From contig JAFQEE010000014.1 of NCBI GenBank assembly GCA_017399175.1, positions 1 to 51,266 of the forward strand: a stretch of 51,266 nt of DNA. The letters run 5' to 3'. Below are positions 1 to 8,764 of this stretch, one piece after another. The stretch is from Clostridia bacterium. GTDB lineage: Bacteria; Bacillota; Clostridia; Oscillospirales; Acutalibacteraceae. The stretch's first letter is position 1, and each line of letters starts with the position of its first letter. Both the position numbers and the translations under genes were made by a program. The notes beneath the pieces were generated by a model that was not told where the DNA came from, did not search any database, and saw only the letters and a list, made by a program, of their open reading frames with translations.

Positions 1-291
1 CCAATCAGCTGTTACTGAGTTTGCCTTAACATCGTCAATTGGGTTATCATCCATGCTAATTCCTTCTGAAAGACCAATTGTGATGTTACCTGTATAGAAT
101 GACAAATCATCTGCTGCATCCATATAAACGCTAAGAGTTGCGATATCGCCAGCATTATATGATTCTTTATCCCATTCAAGAGCAAAAGCTACCTGAGCGT
201 CGCCAAGTGTAACCGCTGCTGATGCAGGAACTGCCATTACAGAAAGGCAAAGTACAAGCGCAAGGAAAATGGCACTAATCTTTTTAATCAT
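1..291 (-). CDS. Secreted protein, possible cohesin-like domain (partial, C-terminus outside window)
   Basis: Only the first 97 residues are in the window. The ATG at 291 is preceded by an AAGGAGA ribosome binding site. Residues 1-25 form a classic signal peptide (MIKKISAIFLALVLCL, then an Ala-rich cleavage region ending near SAA). The mature part begins with a beta-rich stretch (LEWDKESYNAGDIATLSVYM) of the kind that opens cohesin and related immunoglobulin-like carbohydrate-binding folds. That assignment is a guess from style, because most of the domain is missing. The gene lies 76 bases downstream of the giant dockerin gene on the same strand and may be co-transcribed with it. A cohesin beside a dockerin would make sense as a small cell-surface assembly pair. 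Confidence 0.6.
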   Translation of the reverse strand, partial: MIKKISAIFLALVLCLSVMAVPASAAVTLGDAQVAFALEWDKESYNAGDIATLSVYMDAADDLSFYTGNITIGLSEGISMDDNPIDDVKANSVTADW

Positions 292-314
292 AGTAAATTA
301 TCTCCTTTTTTTCA

Positions 315-346
315 GTCACCTGAAAATTAGTGTGTTTTCAGGTGAC
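315..346 (-). other. Perfect 12-bp hairpin between the two surface-protein genes
   Basis: Arms 315-326 and 335-346 are exact inverted repeats (GTCACCTGAAAA and its complement) around an 8-base loop. On the minus strand the hairpin is followed by a run of A, not T, so it is not a typical intrinsic terminator in the direction of the genes. It sits just after the stop of the giant dockerin gene and a few bases before the ribosome binding site of the next gene. It may mark RNA processing or protect a 3' end. Confidence 0.55.
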
Positions 347-367
347 CTTGTAAAACTTGTTTTAATA

Positions 368-3300
368 TTAGTAGATAACGTATTCGTTACATACTACTAA
401 TGAGCCTACTTCTGCCTGTGTTGGTAAACCGCTATAGTTCAATTCGAACCATTCCATGAAACCAGCATCCGCTGCAGTTGGCAATGTGTCACCGTCAAGG
501 TCGCCAGCCATGAACTGATAAAGAGTATCAATACCCATATAGTTCAATTCATAGTATTCAGCGATACCTGCGTCAGATGCACCTACCCAACCGTCCATAT
601 CCATATCACCAAAGTAAATGAACATGTATGTTTCAACTACTTCATAGTTTTCGTCAAGAACATTAACGATTGTACCTGTTGTTTCAACACCTGCGTCACC
701 AACAACAACTTCAAGATATTCATCACCATAAGCTGTTGAAAGGAATTCTGCGATTGTACCATCAGCAACAAATTCGTCATTATAACCAAGTGTGTCGAAA
801 CCATAAACTGTACCTGTGAATTCACCATCACATGTGTTTACTGTATCGATAATTGCTTCGAATGGAGCGTTTTCGTTAAGAACGAGTGTGTTTGGTTCTG
901 CAGGTTCTTCTTCTACTGCGAAGTATGCGATGCATGCTTCGAGGTTTGCATTAGCTGCGTCTACCTTAGCCTGGTTACCCTGCTTGTTTGGACGGTCGTT
1001 ATCAGCATATTCACGTGCTGAGTCAGCATAGAGATTCCATGTGTTGCCGTCTTCACCTACATAGTAGTAGCCAAGTCCTTCGATAAGGTGACCGAGAGCC
1101 TTTTCCTTTGTAAGTCCCTTTTCGATTGCAACGTCTGAAAGTTCGATTGCATCAAGGTCCATAGCAAGGATTTCTTCTGCTACGAGAATGTTTGCTTCGA
1201 GTGCAGCTGTGCCGCCTGCTTCGATGAGTGAATCCTCAAGCTTAAGAAGCTGCTTGTAAGCAACCATAAGGTTGTACTTAACATCGTAGATTCTTGAGTT
1301 GAATTCTGAGAATTCATCTGTGCCTGCTGCTACTGCCTTTGCTTCTGCAAGAGCTTCTGCATATCTACCCCATGTAACTGCTTCGTAATCTTCAGCATCA
1401 AGCTGCTGAGCTTCTACATGAGCGATTTCCTTTTCAAGGAATTCGAGATGGTCATTGTCCTCTGCATTGTTTGCAAGGAACTGCTCGTAGTATTCAAGAC
1501 GAGATGTGAAATCTTCAACATAAAGTCTTGTATGGACAGGCTGTACCCATTCGTTACGAGCTGCGATAGAAGCGTCGATAGCTGCCTGGTCGTTTTCGAG
1601 TCTTGATGCTGTAATAGCTGCTGCAATTGTTGCATTTTCAGCATTTGCAATTACACTATCAAGCTCAGCTTCACTGATACCTGAACCGAGGATGTAATAT
1701 CTGTCCATAATTTCAGGAGCAAGATATGTACGGTAGAGGTCTTCAGCAGCCTGTTTAACATCATCATAGCTGAAGTATTCATAGAATTCGTAATCCTGGA
1801 AGTTGATTTCCTTACCGTTTACGAAGTCATCTTCAATTGCGTTTCTGAGTTCTTCAACATATGATGGAAGTGATGCTGATGCGTCTGCTGATGCGTTTGC
1901 ATCTGCTTCTGCAAGAGCTGCGTCCATAGCTTCCTTAGCTGCTTCGAATCTTTCGATAGCTGCTGGGATGTATGGCTGGATAGCTGTAACGTAGTCAGTA
2001 TCTGCGTGACCGTTATCAGCTGTCATCATTGGGTATGTAGCGCCGTAAACGATTGTCTTCCATGCTTCGTTATATTCGTTATAAACGTCAGCAGGAACGC
2101 CCATGTTTGCATGGTAAGCGTTATCTTTGTTTTCTGTGTAGATATCATAGATATCATAGTCGTTATAATAGATGTAGTTAATTTCCCAGAACTTAACGTC
2201 ATCACTATATGCGATAGAAACGATACCCATGTCATACAAACCGTATTCGAATTCAGTATCAGCTGTTACGCCTGAGTTAGCGTAGTAGAGCTTACCGCTT
2301 GTTGCACCATCCTTAGGGAATGATGAAGCGAAACCACCGTCACGGTTCTGGAAGTATGAGAAGTACTTAGATGCCTGAGCATTCATACCCTTAGGATTGT
2401 CGTTGTTTGTTGCGTTCTTATCACAGTCAATATCAACGTCTGAGTCTGAAGGAGCTAATGTCCAGTGCCAGTTAGATGTACCGCCACCAACTGTTGGGTT
2501 TGTACCCCAAACTGAAGGCTGGAATGTTGTTACAGTAGTATAGATATCTTCTGTGAATACGAATTTCTTGTATGGGTCGATACCGTAGTAACCATCTGCA
2601 TCGTCACCGCTGTAACGACCTTCAACATTAGCGTCTTCATACTGGTTAGAAACGAGGAATGTAACTGAAGTGTACTGTGTACCGCCGATTGCCTGACCAT
2701 CTTTACCAACATAGTCATATTCGATTGTTACAGTAACAGCTTCTTCCCCGTTGTATGTACCGCCAACGGAAACATCGATTGTTTCCCAAGGTGAAACAAC
2801 ATTATCGTAAGTGAATGTAAGTGTGTTTACTGTAGCATCAGATGTGATATTTCTGATATTGATGTCGTATGCGTGGTCTGTTACAGAAGTGTTTCTGTGA
2901 GTTTCAAGCATACCTGCTGAGTTGTTAAGAATTTTAATCTTTGTTTCAGCAGAATCGATTGCACCGCCAGCACCGATATTATACTGGAATGCATAGTCAT
3001 TACCATCGCGGAATGTTGTCCAAACCTGTGGGTCAGCAATTTCCTGTGGGTCTGTCTTCCAACCTAAGAAGAAGTTAAGGATTGGAAGTGCTGTATCAAG
3101 AAGACCGTTGTTATAAGCTGTTTCGAGCTTACCAACAAGGTTAACAGCAAGTGTTCTGATATTTGCATGAGATGCAAGACTATCAAAGTCTGTAACTGCT
3201 GATGGAATAAGTTCGTATGAGCCGCCGCCAATCTTCTTAAGGAGACCGTTTACGATACCCTTAATAAGCGCTGCAAGCTGGTCAAGAACGTTACCGTTTC

Positions 3301-5890
3301 TGAAGTAGTTGTTTTCTCCGTTGAACTGGATTGTGTTAATAAGAGCGTCCCAACGAAGGTCAACAAGACCAAGGATAAGGTCATGACGAAGGAATTTTTC
3401 CATCTTGTTTGTGCCATAATCTCTTGATGTTGAAGAGTCGCTTGTATTAACTGTAAGGATTTCAGATACAGGAAGAAGGTCGCCAAGAATCTTTTCAAGC
3501 TTAGCCCATGGGTCCTGTGCTGTTGTCATGTCGATTGTAAGACCTGTTGTATCAACAAGGTTTTCCATCTTCCATGTCCATTCATAATCCTTATCAAGAG
3601 CCCAGTCAATGATATAGTCGAGAATGCCTTCCCAGTAGTTAGCTGTAGCATTATCGAGTTTAAGGTCAGCTTCAGTAAATTCGCCACCATCTACTTTGTA
3701 TCCTGAGTAGCTGATGAATGATGACCATTCTGTTGTGTCTTCACCGAAATCAGCGAATGCACGAAGGTATTCGAAACCAATGTTGATACCCATTGTAAGG
3801 ATAACATCAAGCCAGTATTCGCTGTCCTTGTTAGCTACGAAAGACTTAACAGGGTCAGCTGTTGTTGTACCGAAGTCTGCATAGATAAGAGCATCATAGT
3901 TGTATTCAGGTGTAAGGTATGCTGCGAATTCACGAACAACCGCTGCAAGAATAGCACCAACCTTAGCATTTGAAGCAACGATTTCGTCAGCTGCAGGAAG
4001 AGTCATTGATGGCATAATGATATCAACGAGCTGTGCTGCAATACCGAGAAGAACTGTATCGTTGTCAGATGACATAAGAAGGTCATAGTAGCATCTTGGG
4101 TTTGTTTCATAGTCAGAACCGAAGATGTGCTGTGGTGAAAGTGAAATTACTGCCTGTGCAGCAGCCTTAATGTTTTCAACAACATTTGCGTTGCTGCCCT
4201 TAACAAATGTTGGACGAGTCCATGTTGCTGTGTAGTCTGACAATGAGTCGTCTGTTTCAGCACTTGGAAGTGTAATTGTTTCTGCAACCTTAACAAGGAA
4301 GTCGTTAAAGTGGAGAAGGAGTCTGTCGTTTGCGTCATCATCGCTTGCAGGAACGAATTCGTTCATGAAATCACCTGTGATTTCATAGTTCCAGTTGATG
4401 ATGTCGAAATAGTTGTTTGTAGCTGAAAGGTCTGCTACATAAAGGTCATCGAGGTAACGGTAGTAGTGTGTACCGTCAACGATTGCGTAGTCTGACCATT
4501 CAAATGCGTAATCGCCCTGTGCATCAGCAAAGATTGCTTCATTACCGAGAGCAAGAACTGCATCGTCGCCTTCAGGACCTGCTTTACCAACATATGTAAA
4601 GCGAGCACCAAAGAATTCAGCAAGAATCTTCTTAACAGAACCATTAAGAACAACAGTAGCTAAATTATCAAATACTGTTGGAATGAATGTGTAAAGAAGT
4701 TCGCCTGCGCTCATAGTTGTAAGGTCGATGTTGTCAGCATTAAAGCCAGCAAGGAACTGTGAATCGTCATTGTAGTACTTAAGAGTTCCAAGATAAATCT
4801 TGTTGCCTTCACTGTCAAGTTCGAAGTCACCGTTTTCGTCAAGCTGATATGCTTTCCAAACATATGTAGCACTGCCTTCAACTTCTGCTTCTAACAAGTA
4901 TACCTGATTTTCCTTAGCGTAGTTGTAAGCAGCTACGTTATTTGTATCATCATTGTCATTAGCACGAGCTTCAGCTTCTTCAGCGTCTACAATGTGGTAA
5001 GACTGCATTGTTGTGCCGTTAATCTGATAGTAGAATCTCAAGCTGTTATCTGATGCTGTAGGAGCAGCTGAACCTGTAGCCTTTGCAAGCCAGTCAGTAT
5101 GTTCAGATGTCATGTTACCGTTAGCATCATACTTGATAGTTGTGATTGACATGTTGTCACTGAAGAGCTTCTTAACTCTTTCGTTTACAGTGTTTTCAAC
5201 ATTACCGTCACCTGTAGCTCTTGTGTCATAAGTCTTGATAAGTGAAACACTGTCGTCCCATCTTTCGATAAGAGGGAATACAAGACCCTTAACAAGTGAT
5301 GGAAGGTCTGTAACCATTTCATTGATAGATGAAAGGTCAAGGCTACCACCGATAAGTCCACCGATAATACCAAGGTCAAGACCATCAGTAAGAACTGTGT
5401 TTACAAGACCTGTATTGTTTGAAAGGAGCTGGAACAACTCTGCGAAGAGTGTAAGCTGTGAGTCACCTGCACGGTCGATACCTGTGTTCCAAGTACTCAT
5501 AGAAAGTTCTTCAAGAACACCAAGGTTAACGATACCCTTTGCAATTGAGAACAAGAAGTTTGACATTGTGTTCGCAACTGTATCAAGTGAGTAGCAAAGT
5601 CTGTCAACGCTTGAAAGGTCAAGAGTAATTGAAAGACCGAGAACGTTGAAAACTTCACCCATGTTGATACCTAAGCCAGGAAGAACAGTATCAAGGAAGT
5701 CCTGAACCATAGAAGCTCTTTCTTCTGATGAAAGTCTTGTAACCTGACCATAAGGTGAATAAGCGTCGAGTGCTTCAAGTTCTGCAACTGTCTTGTACTG
5801 AGCAACTGCTGCTGAACCAAGCACTGAAAGTGCTGAGAACGCAAGAACAACTGCAAGAACAACGCTCAACAATTTTTTCATTTTGTTCAT
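368..5890 (-). CDS. Giant secreted protein (about 1,840 aa) with C-terminal dockerin
   Basis: The start is placed at the ATG at 5890 because an AGGAGG motif (5900-5905) lies 9 bases upstream. A longer reading frame has no ribosome binding site. Residues 1-31 are a signal peptide (MNKMKKLLSVVLAVVLAFSA, cleavage after an Ala-rich stretch). The body matches no family I can name; it is rich in Asn, Asp, Tyr and Thr with short hydrophobic helices early on. Around residues 1250-1650 there is an Ala/Glu-rich, probably helical section resembling FIVAR-type spacers. The last 80 or so residues contain two calcium-loop repeats with dockerin spacing, DMDMDGWVGASD and DLDGDTLPTAAD, each followed by a near-identical E(Y/W)(Y/F)ELNY segment. 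This is a dockerin-like module for attachment to a cohesin. A folded RNA lies in the upstream region. Confidence 0.85.
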   Translation of the reverse strand: MNKMKKLLSVVLAVVLAFSALSVLGSAAVAQYKTVAELEALDAYSPYGQVTRLSSEERASMVQDFLDTVLPGLGINMGEVFNVLGLSITLDLSSVDRLCYSLDTVANTMSNFLFSIAKGIVNLGVLEELSMSTWNTGIDRAGDSQLTLFAELFQLLSNNTGLVNTVLTDGLDLGIIGGLIGGSLDLSSINEMVTDLPSLVKGLVFPLIERWDDSVSLIKTYDTRATGDGNVENTVNERVKKLFSDNMSITTIKYDANGNMTSEHTDWLAKATGSAAPTASDNSLRFYYQINGTTMQSYHIVDAEEAEARANDNDDTNNVAAYNYAKENQVYLLEAEVEGSATYVWKAYQLDENGDFELDSEGNKIYLGTLKYYNDDSQFLAGFNADNIDLTTMSAGELLYTFIPTVFDNLATVVLNGSVKKILAEFFGARFTYVGKAGPEGDDAVLALGNEAIFADAQGDYAFEWSDYAIVDGTHYYRYLDDLYVADLSATNNYFDIINWNYEITGDFMNEFVPASDDDANDRLLLHFNDFLVKVAETITLPSAETDDSLSDYTATWTRPTFVKGSNANVVENIKAAAQAVISLSPQHIFGSDYETNPRCYYDLLMSSDNDTVLLGIAAQLVDIIMPSMTLPAADEIVASNAKVGAILAAVVREFAAYLTPEYNYDALIYADFGTTTADPVKSFVANKDSEYWLDVILTMGINIGFEYLRAFADFGEDTTEWSSFISYSGYKVDGGEFTEADLKLDNATANYWEGILDYIIDWALDKDYEWTWKMENLVDTTGLTIDMTTAQDPWAKLEKILGDLLPVSEILTVNTSDSSTSRDYGTNKMEKFLRHDLILGLVDLRWDALINTIQFNGENNYFRNGNVLDQLAALIKGIVNGLLKKIGGGSYELIPSAVTDFDSLASHANIRTLAVNLVGKLETAYNNGLLDTALPILNFFLGWKTDPQEIADPQVWTTFRDGNDYAFQYNIGAGGAIDSAETKIKILNNSAGMLETHRNTSVTDHAYDINIRNITSDATVNTLTFTYDNVVSPWETIDVSVGGTYNGEEAVTVTIEYDYVGKDGQAIGGTQYTSVTFLVSNQYEDANVEGRYSGDDADGYYGIDPYKKFVFTEDIYTTVTTFQPSVWGTNPTVGGGTSNWHWTLAPSDSDVDIDCDKNATNNDNPKGMNAQASKYFSYFQNRDGGFASSFPKDGATSGKLYYANSGVTADTEFEYGLYDMGIVSIAYSDDVKFWEINYIYYNDYDIYDIYTENKDNAYHANMGVPADVYNEYNEAWKTIVYGATYPMMTADNGHADTDYVTAIQPYIPAAIERFEAAKEAMDAALAEADANASADASASLPSYVEELRNAIEDDFVNGKEINFQDYEFYEYFSYDDVKQAAEDLYRTYLAPEIMDRYYILGSGISEAELDSVIANAENATIAAAITASRLENDQAAIDASIAARNEWVQPVHTRLYVEDFTSRLEYYEQFLANNAEDNDHLEFLEKEIAHVEAQQLDAEDYEAVTWGRYAEALAEAKAVAAGTDEFSEFNSRIYDVKYNLMVAYKQLLKLEDSLIEAGGTAALEANILVAEEILAMDLDAIELSDVAIEKGLTKEKALGHLIEGLGYYYVGEDGNTWNLYADSAREYADNDRPNKQGNQAKVDAANANLEACIAYFAVEEEPAEPNTLVLNENAPFEAIIDTVNTCDGEFTGTVYGFDTLGYNDEFVADGTIAEFLSTAYGDEYLEVVVGDAGVETTGTIVNVLDENYEVVETYMFIYFGDMDMDGWVGASDAGIAEYYELNYMGIDTLYQFMAGDLDGDTLPTAADAGFMEWFELNYSGLPTQAEVGSLVVCNEYVIY

Positions 5891-5964
5891 AAGTTTTTTC
5901 CTCCTATTAGTTTTTCGCATACATATTATATATGCAATTCAAATAGTTCCCTATAATTATTTTT

Positions 5965-6240
5965 ACATCGCCACAGGAGAGGCGATACGAGAGCATCTAA
6001 TCCTTACTCTCTGACCCAGCCGTATAATCCTTAATGTTATACGTGCAGAGCTCGACAAAAGTGCTCTATGTTACCCGGACTGTCTTTCCACCGCTTCCGC
6101 TAATCAATTGAGAAAAGCCACGGCGGAAGACTGATGATACACACCCGAGTATTACCTTAGGATGTGCATCACTAATGGGATATGAAGTGTCACCTTTTAA
6201 AAAATTAGGCACTTCACCCATTACACCATTCCTATGGTTA
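5965..6240 (-). ncRNA. Highly structured noncoding RNA, resembles the raiA motif
   Basis: Reading the minus strand, at least eight stems can be drawn. They are 6174-6179 with 6217-6222; 6183-6189 with 6210-6216; 6136-6146 with 6160-6170; 6094-6100 with 6123-6129; 6047-6051 with 6063-6067; 6021-6027 with 6037-6043; 5989-5993 with 6007-6011; and 5967-5972 with 5981-5986. The 11-bp stem at 6136/6160 contains two G-U pairs that would be A-C mismatches on the other strand, which fixes the orientation. A sigma-A promoter directly precedes it. Length, layered hairpins and motifs such as GGAAAGACAGTCCGGGTAAC recall the raiA-motif RNA (ARRPOF) of Clostridia. That name is from memory and was not verified by a covariance model. 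It could be a free RNA or a long leader of the giant dockerin gene. No coding potential is evident. Confidence 0.7.
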
Positions 6241-6245
6241 TAACA

Positions 6246-6274
6246 ATTATACAAACATTTCCTTAAAATTGCAA
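6246..6274 (-). promoter_or_regulatory. Sigma-A promoter of the structured RNA
   Basis: On the minus strand, TTGCAA (6269-6274) and a perfect TATAAT (6246-6251) are separated by exactly 17 bases. The predicted start point near 6240 falls right at the 5' edge of the folded region. Confidence 0.8.
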
Positions 6275-6590
6275 GTCCTAATTAACAAAAATTTTAAAAT
6301 TTTTACACTTTATATAAAATTATTTTTATCTTTTGTGCATTCTATCAAAAGGGGATTTGAAAACTCGTCAAAAAGTCCTAAAGTATCCGATTTTTATCAA
6401 CATTGTGTATATAAAAAGTAATATTTTGTCATATTTTTCCTATTTTTATAAACATTTTTGTGTTGTTATGTTGATTTTCTTGTTTAACACACTATATCTT
6501 GTGTTTATTGTTTTATCAAGGTCAATTTGTGGAAAAACAGGGGATAGGACAGGAGAATTAGAAGATATAAGGGTAAATAAACACCATTAC
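6275..6590. other. AT-rich intergenic stretch with no supported gene
   Basis: This stretch is very AT-rich. A short open frame crosses it on the plus strand, but it has no convincing ribosome binding site, no recognisable protein features, and runs into the repeat that follows. I see nothing else in it. Confidence 0.5.
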
Positions 6591-6702
6591 GCCCCATCTT
6601 TGAGGGGGCTGTCATGAGCTGTGCGAGTGACTGGGGGAGTAACTCCCTCCGTCATTTTCTCACGAAAATGCCACCTCCCTCATTGAGGGAGGGGAATTTG
6701 AT
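6591..6702. repeat. Intergenic palindromic repeat cluster
   Basis: This GC-richer block contains consecutive small palindromes: CCCC/GGGG around 6592-6607, GGGGGAGT/ACTCCC around 6633-6648, CATTTTC/GAAAATG around 6653-6670, and CCTCCCTC/GAGGGAGG around 6674-6692. The CCCTC...GAGGG hairpin recurs at 41529-41546. This pattern is typical of short dispersed intergenic repeats in gut Clostridia. Confidence 0.6.
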
Positions 6703-6734
6703 AATTTCCCAAACAAATTCTTATTTATACAACT

Positions 6735-6763
6735 AAAAAACGGCAAGGAGTTTTTCCCTGCCG
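6735..6763 (-). terminator. Intrinsic terminator of the downstream-facing lipoprotein gene
   Basis: On the minus strand a CGGCAGGG/CCTTGCCG stem is followed by a run of T (6735-6740). It lies about 30 bases after the stop of the lipoprotein gene at 6791. Confidence 0.85.
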
Positions 6764-6790
6764 TTTAATGTGCTTATATAAAATTTTCAA

Positions 6791-7561
6791 TTATTTCTTT
6801 GGTGCTTTGAATGTGAAGTTCTGACCTAAATATTTTGCAAAGTTGAATGATTCGTCATAACCGTTTCCGCCTTCACAAGCATAGTCAACAGAATATACTA
6901 CTCCGTCTGAAACAAAATAATAGTTTTCTGTATAGTGGATAACATTTCCGTCTTTATCAACTATCTTATAAATACGAATTTCGCTGCTGAGGTTTCCTGA
7001 AATTGTTCCTGTGTTTTCTGTGTGTGTATATTTGCAACCTTCGTATGCTGCAAATGACGGATTCTTTTTAATAAGTTCTGCCAACTGAACAGGGTCATTG
7101 ATTGCTTCACCAACTGCTTCGTTGTTTGCATCAATTATATCAAGATATGTTTCAAGTGTTTCCTCTGCCTTGAGTTCTGCATGTTGTGTAAACTTGATAT
7201 AGCAGTTTTCGTCTGTCTTGTCCTTTACAACTCTACCGTATTTATTACCTGTCCAGCCCTTTGGAACACCTAATTTATATAACTTACCCTGTACCTGGTC
7301 GTCTGTTACATAGTCACCGTCCAACTGAAGCCAATATGTCTGGTCCTCACCGTCAGCATATGTAAGAACTTCACCCTCACGGTCGGTAACAAGAACTGCT
7401 ACCTTGTTTTCTTCGTTAACAACTGTGTTACCGCTTTTGTCTGTCATAAGGGGATATTCTTTACCGTTGATTTCTGTCATATCCAATTTGCTTTTGCACG
7501 CTGTGAATGCTGTTACAATAAACAGAATTGCCAATGCTACTGCTAAAATCTTTTTGTTCAT
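6791..7561 (-). CDS. Lipoprotein of unknown function (256 aa)
   Basis: The ATG at 7561 has a TGGAGGAAAAA ribosome binding site; ten additional in-frame codons upstream do not. Residues 1-20 are a hydrophobic lipoprotein signal ending in TAFTAC, with the cysteine as the probable lipidation site. The mature part is soluble, with no family recognised. It contains a Gly/Asp/Trp-rich section and ends in KAPKK. The gene follows the DUF3048 lipoprotein gene by 54 bases on the same strand and ends at a clear terminator, so it may close the parA-parB-serS-DUF3048 transcription unit. Function unknown; an envelope location on the outer face of the membrane is the only firm inference. Confidence 0.8.
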   Translation of the reverse strand: MNKKILAVALAILFIVTAFTACKSKLDMTEINGKEYPLMTDKSGNTVVNEENKVAVLVTDREGEVLTYADGEDQTYWLQLDGDYVTDDQVQGKLYKLGVPKGWTGNKYGRVVKDKTDENCYIKFTQHAELKAEETLETYLDIIDANNEAVGEAINDPVQLAELIKKNPSFAAYEGCKYTHTENTGTISGNLSSEIRIYKIVDKDGNVIHYTENYYFVSDGVVYSVDYACEGGNGYDESFNFAKYLGQNFTFKAPKK

Positions 7562-7615
7562 AATTTTTTCCTCCATTTTATGTAACCCCAACAGGGGAGC
7601 ATAAACATTATTTTT

Positions 7616-8737
7616 TTACTGAACTGTTGTGAGTCCTTTATTACCTGCAGGAACAACACCAATCCAACTCTGTCCCGGATTGATTACAAGCTCATTGTTA
7701 TTCATATCCTGAATTTTCAAAGGCTCGCTTTTTCCTGCTTTTGACCAGGTAATTTCTTGTCCGACACCATTTGAAACGTAATAACCTTCACCACTTCCGA
7801 TGTCCCAGTTCCATTCCTTGTGACCTGCACCCGTATTAAGTGTTGTAACAGGAACATAAAGAACGATTACATTTTCAACTGCCATTGACTTTCCGTTATT
7901 CCCGTCTGTCATAACCTTGTTATTAAGGTAATTATAATATCTTTTCTCTATTGTATCATATTTAAATGTATGAGTAAAGCCCGTTGAAAAAGTTACTGAA
8001 ATCTGTGAACAATTTGTAGTGTTTATTGATGTAATGTCCTGTCCGTCAACTGCAACATCAAACGGTTGCCAGTTATTTGAATTTGCCTTTGTTGTATAGC
8101 CAAGCTTTGAAATAGCATTTTTGACTGCTGTCTGTGTTGTAATTCCACGATGCTCAATTGCTGTATTTCTTGTGTTATCTCTAAAGAAATATGAACCTTC
8201 GTACTTTTTGCCGTCAATATTGTTCACACCAAGGTTTCTTATTGCCTGATATCCAAGCTGGAAACCTACACCTGAACCGTCACTTGCACCCCAATGAACG
8301 AAAATCGCATTCATTCCTTTTGCAAGTTCAACAAAGTCGTGTCTTGCACTTCTTACAGGGCCGACTTTTTCGGGAATTTTATTTGCATCGGCATAAATCC
8401 ACATCATTCGTGTTATTCCGCCTTCTGCAACACCTTCAACAACAATATCAGGAGTTGTAATTCCCCATTGTGGTCTTGCAGCAGGTGAGTTCTCAACCAT
8501 AATTGCGATTGGTCGTGCTGCGATTGCACTTTCCGATAAATCTGCTATACCTGTCAACGGATTAAGGTTTTCAGGAGTTTCTGTCGCATCAACATCAGAT
8601 GTTAACTCTTCTGTTGGAGCTTTTGTTGTGCTTTCGTCAGGAGTTTCCGGTTCTTCTTTATTACATCCAACAAAAGAACAAACCATAAGTGAAACTACTA
8701 ACAGAATACTGACGATTCTGATTAAACTTCTCTTCAT
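7616..8737 (-). CDS. DUF3048 (YerB-type) lipoprotein
   Basis: This 373-residue protein starts with a lipoprotein signal (VCSFVGC lipobox near residue 25), then a Thr/Glu/Pro-rich linker to about residue 60. Next comes the DUF3048 domain, recognisable from NPLTG near its start, RPIAIMVENSPAARPQ, then DIVVEGVAEGGITR and the VGPVRSARHDFVELA segment. The C-terminal third (from about residue 250) contains the VIVLYVP and WSKAG parts of the second domain. Family members, such as B. subtilis YerB, are surface lipoproteins without an established reaction. It lies 27 bases downstream of serS on the same strand. Confidence 0.85.
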   Translation of the reverse strand: MKRSLIRIVSILLVVSLMVCSFVGCNKEEPETPDESTTKAPTEELTSDVDATETPENLNPLTGIADLSESAIAARPIAIMVENSPAARPQWGITTPDIVVEGVAEGGITRMMWIYADANKIPEKVGPVRSARHDFVELAKGMNAIFVHWGASDGSGVGFQLGYQAIRNLGVNNIDGKKYEGSYFFRDNTRNTAIEHRGITTQTAVKNAISKLGYTTKANSNNWQPFDVAVDGQDITSINTTNCSQISVTFSTGFTHTFKYDTIEKRYYNYLNNKVMTDGNNGKSMAVENVIVLYVPVTTLNTGAGHKEWNWDIGSGEGYYVSNGVGQEITWSKAGKSEPLKIQDMNNNELVINPGQSWIGVVPAGNKGLTTVQ

Positions 8738-8764
8738 TTTGTGTATCCCTCTCTGAATTTGCGA

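Noticed and set aside
315-346. Intrinsic terminator between the giant dockerin gene and the next gene
   Set aside because: The hairpin is followed by A residues in the direction of transcription, not T.
637-5862. Many open frames of 60-120 codons overlapping the giant dockerin gene
   Set aside because: They are repetitive low-complexity translations of the real gene in other frames, without ribosome binding sites.
6047-6090. RNase P or tmRNA as identity of the folded RNA
   Set aside because: The GGAAAG...AGTCCGGG resemblance to RNase P is partial, and the rest of the RNase P core is absent; no tag reading frame or tRNA-like end for tmRNA.
6333-6617. 94-codon plus-strand open frame in the AT-rich spacer
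   Set aside because: No ribosome binding site, runs into a palindromic repeat, and has no recognisable protein features.
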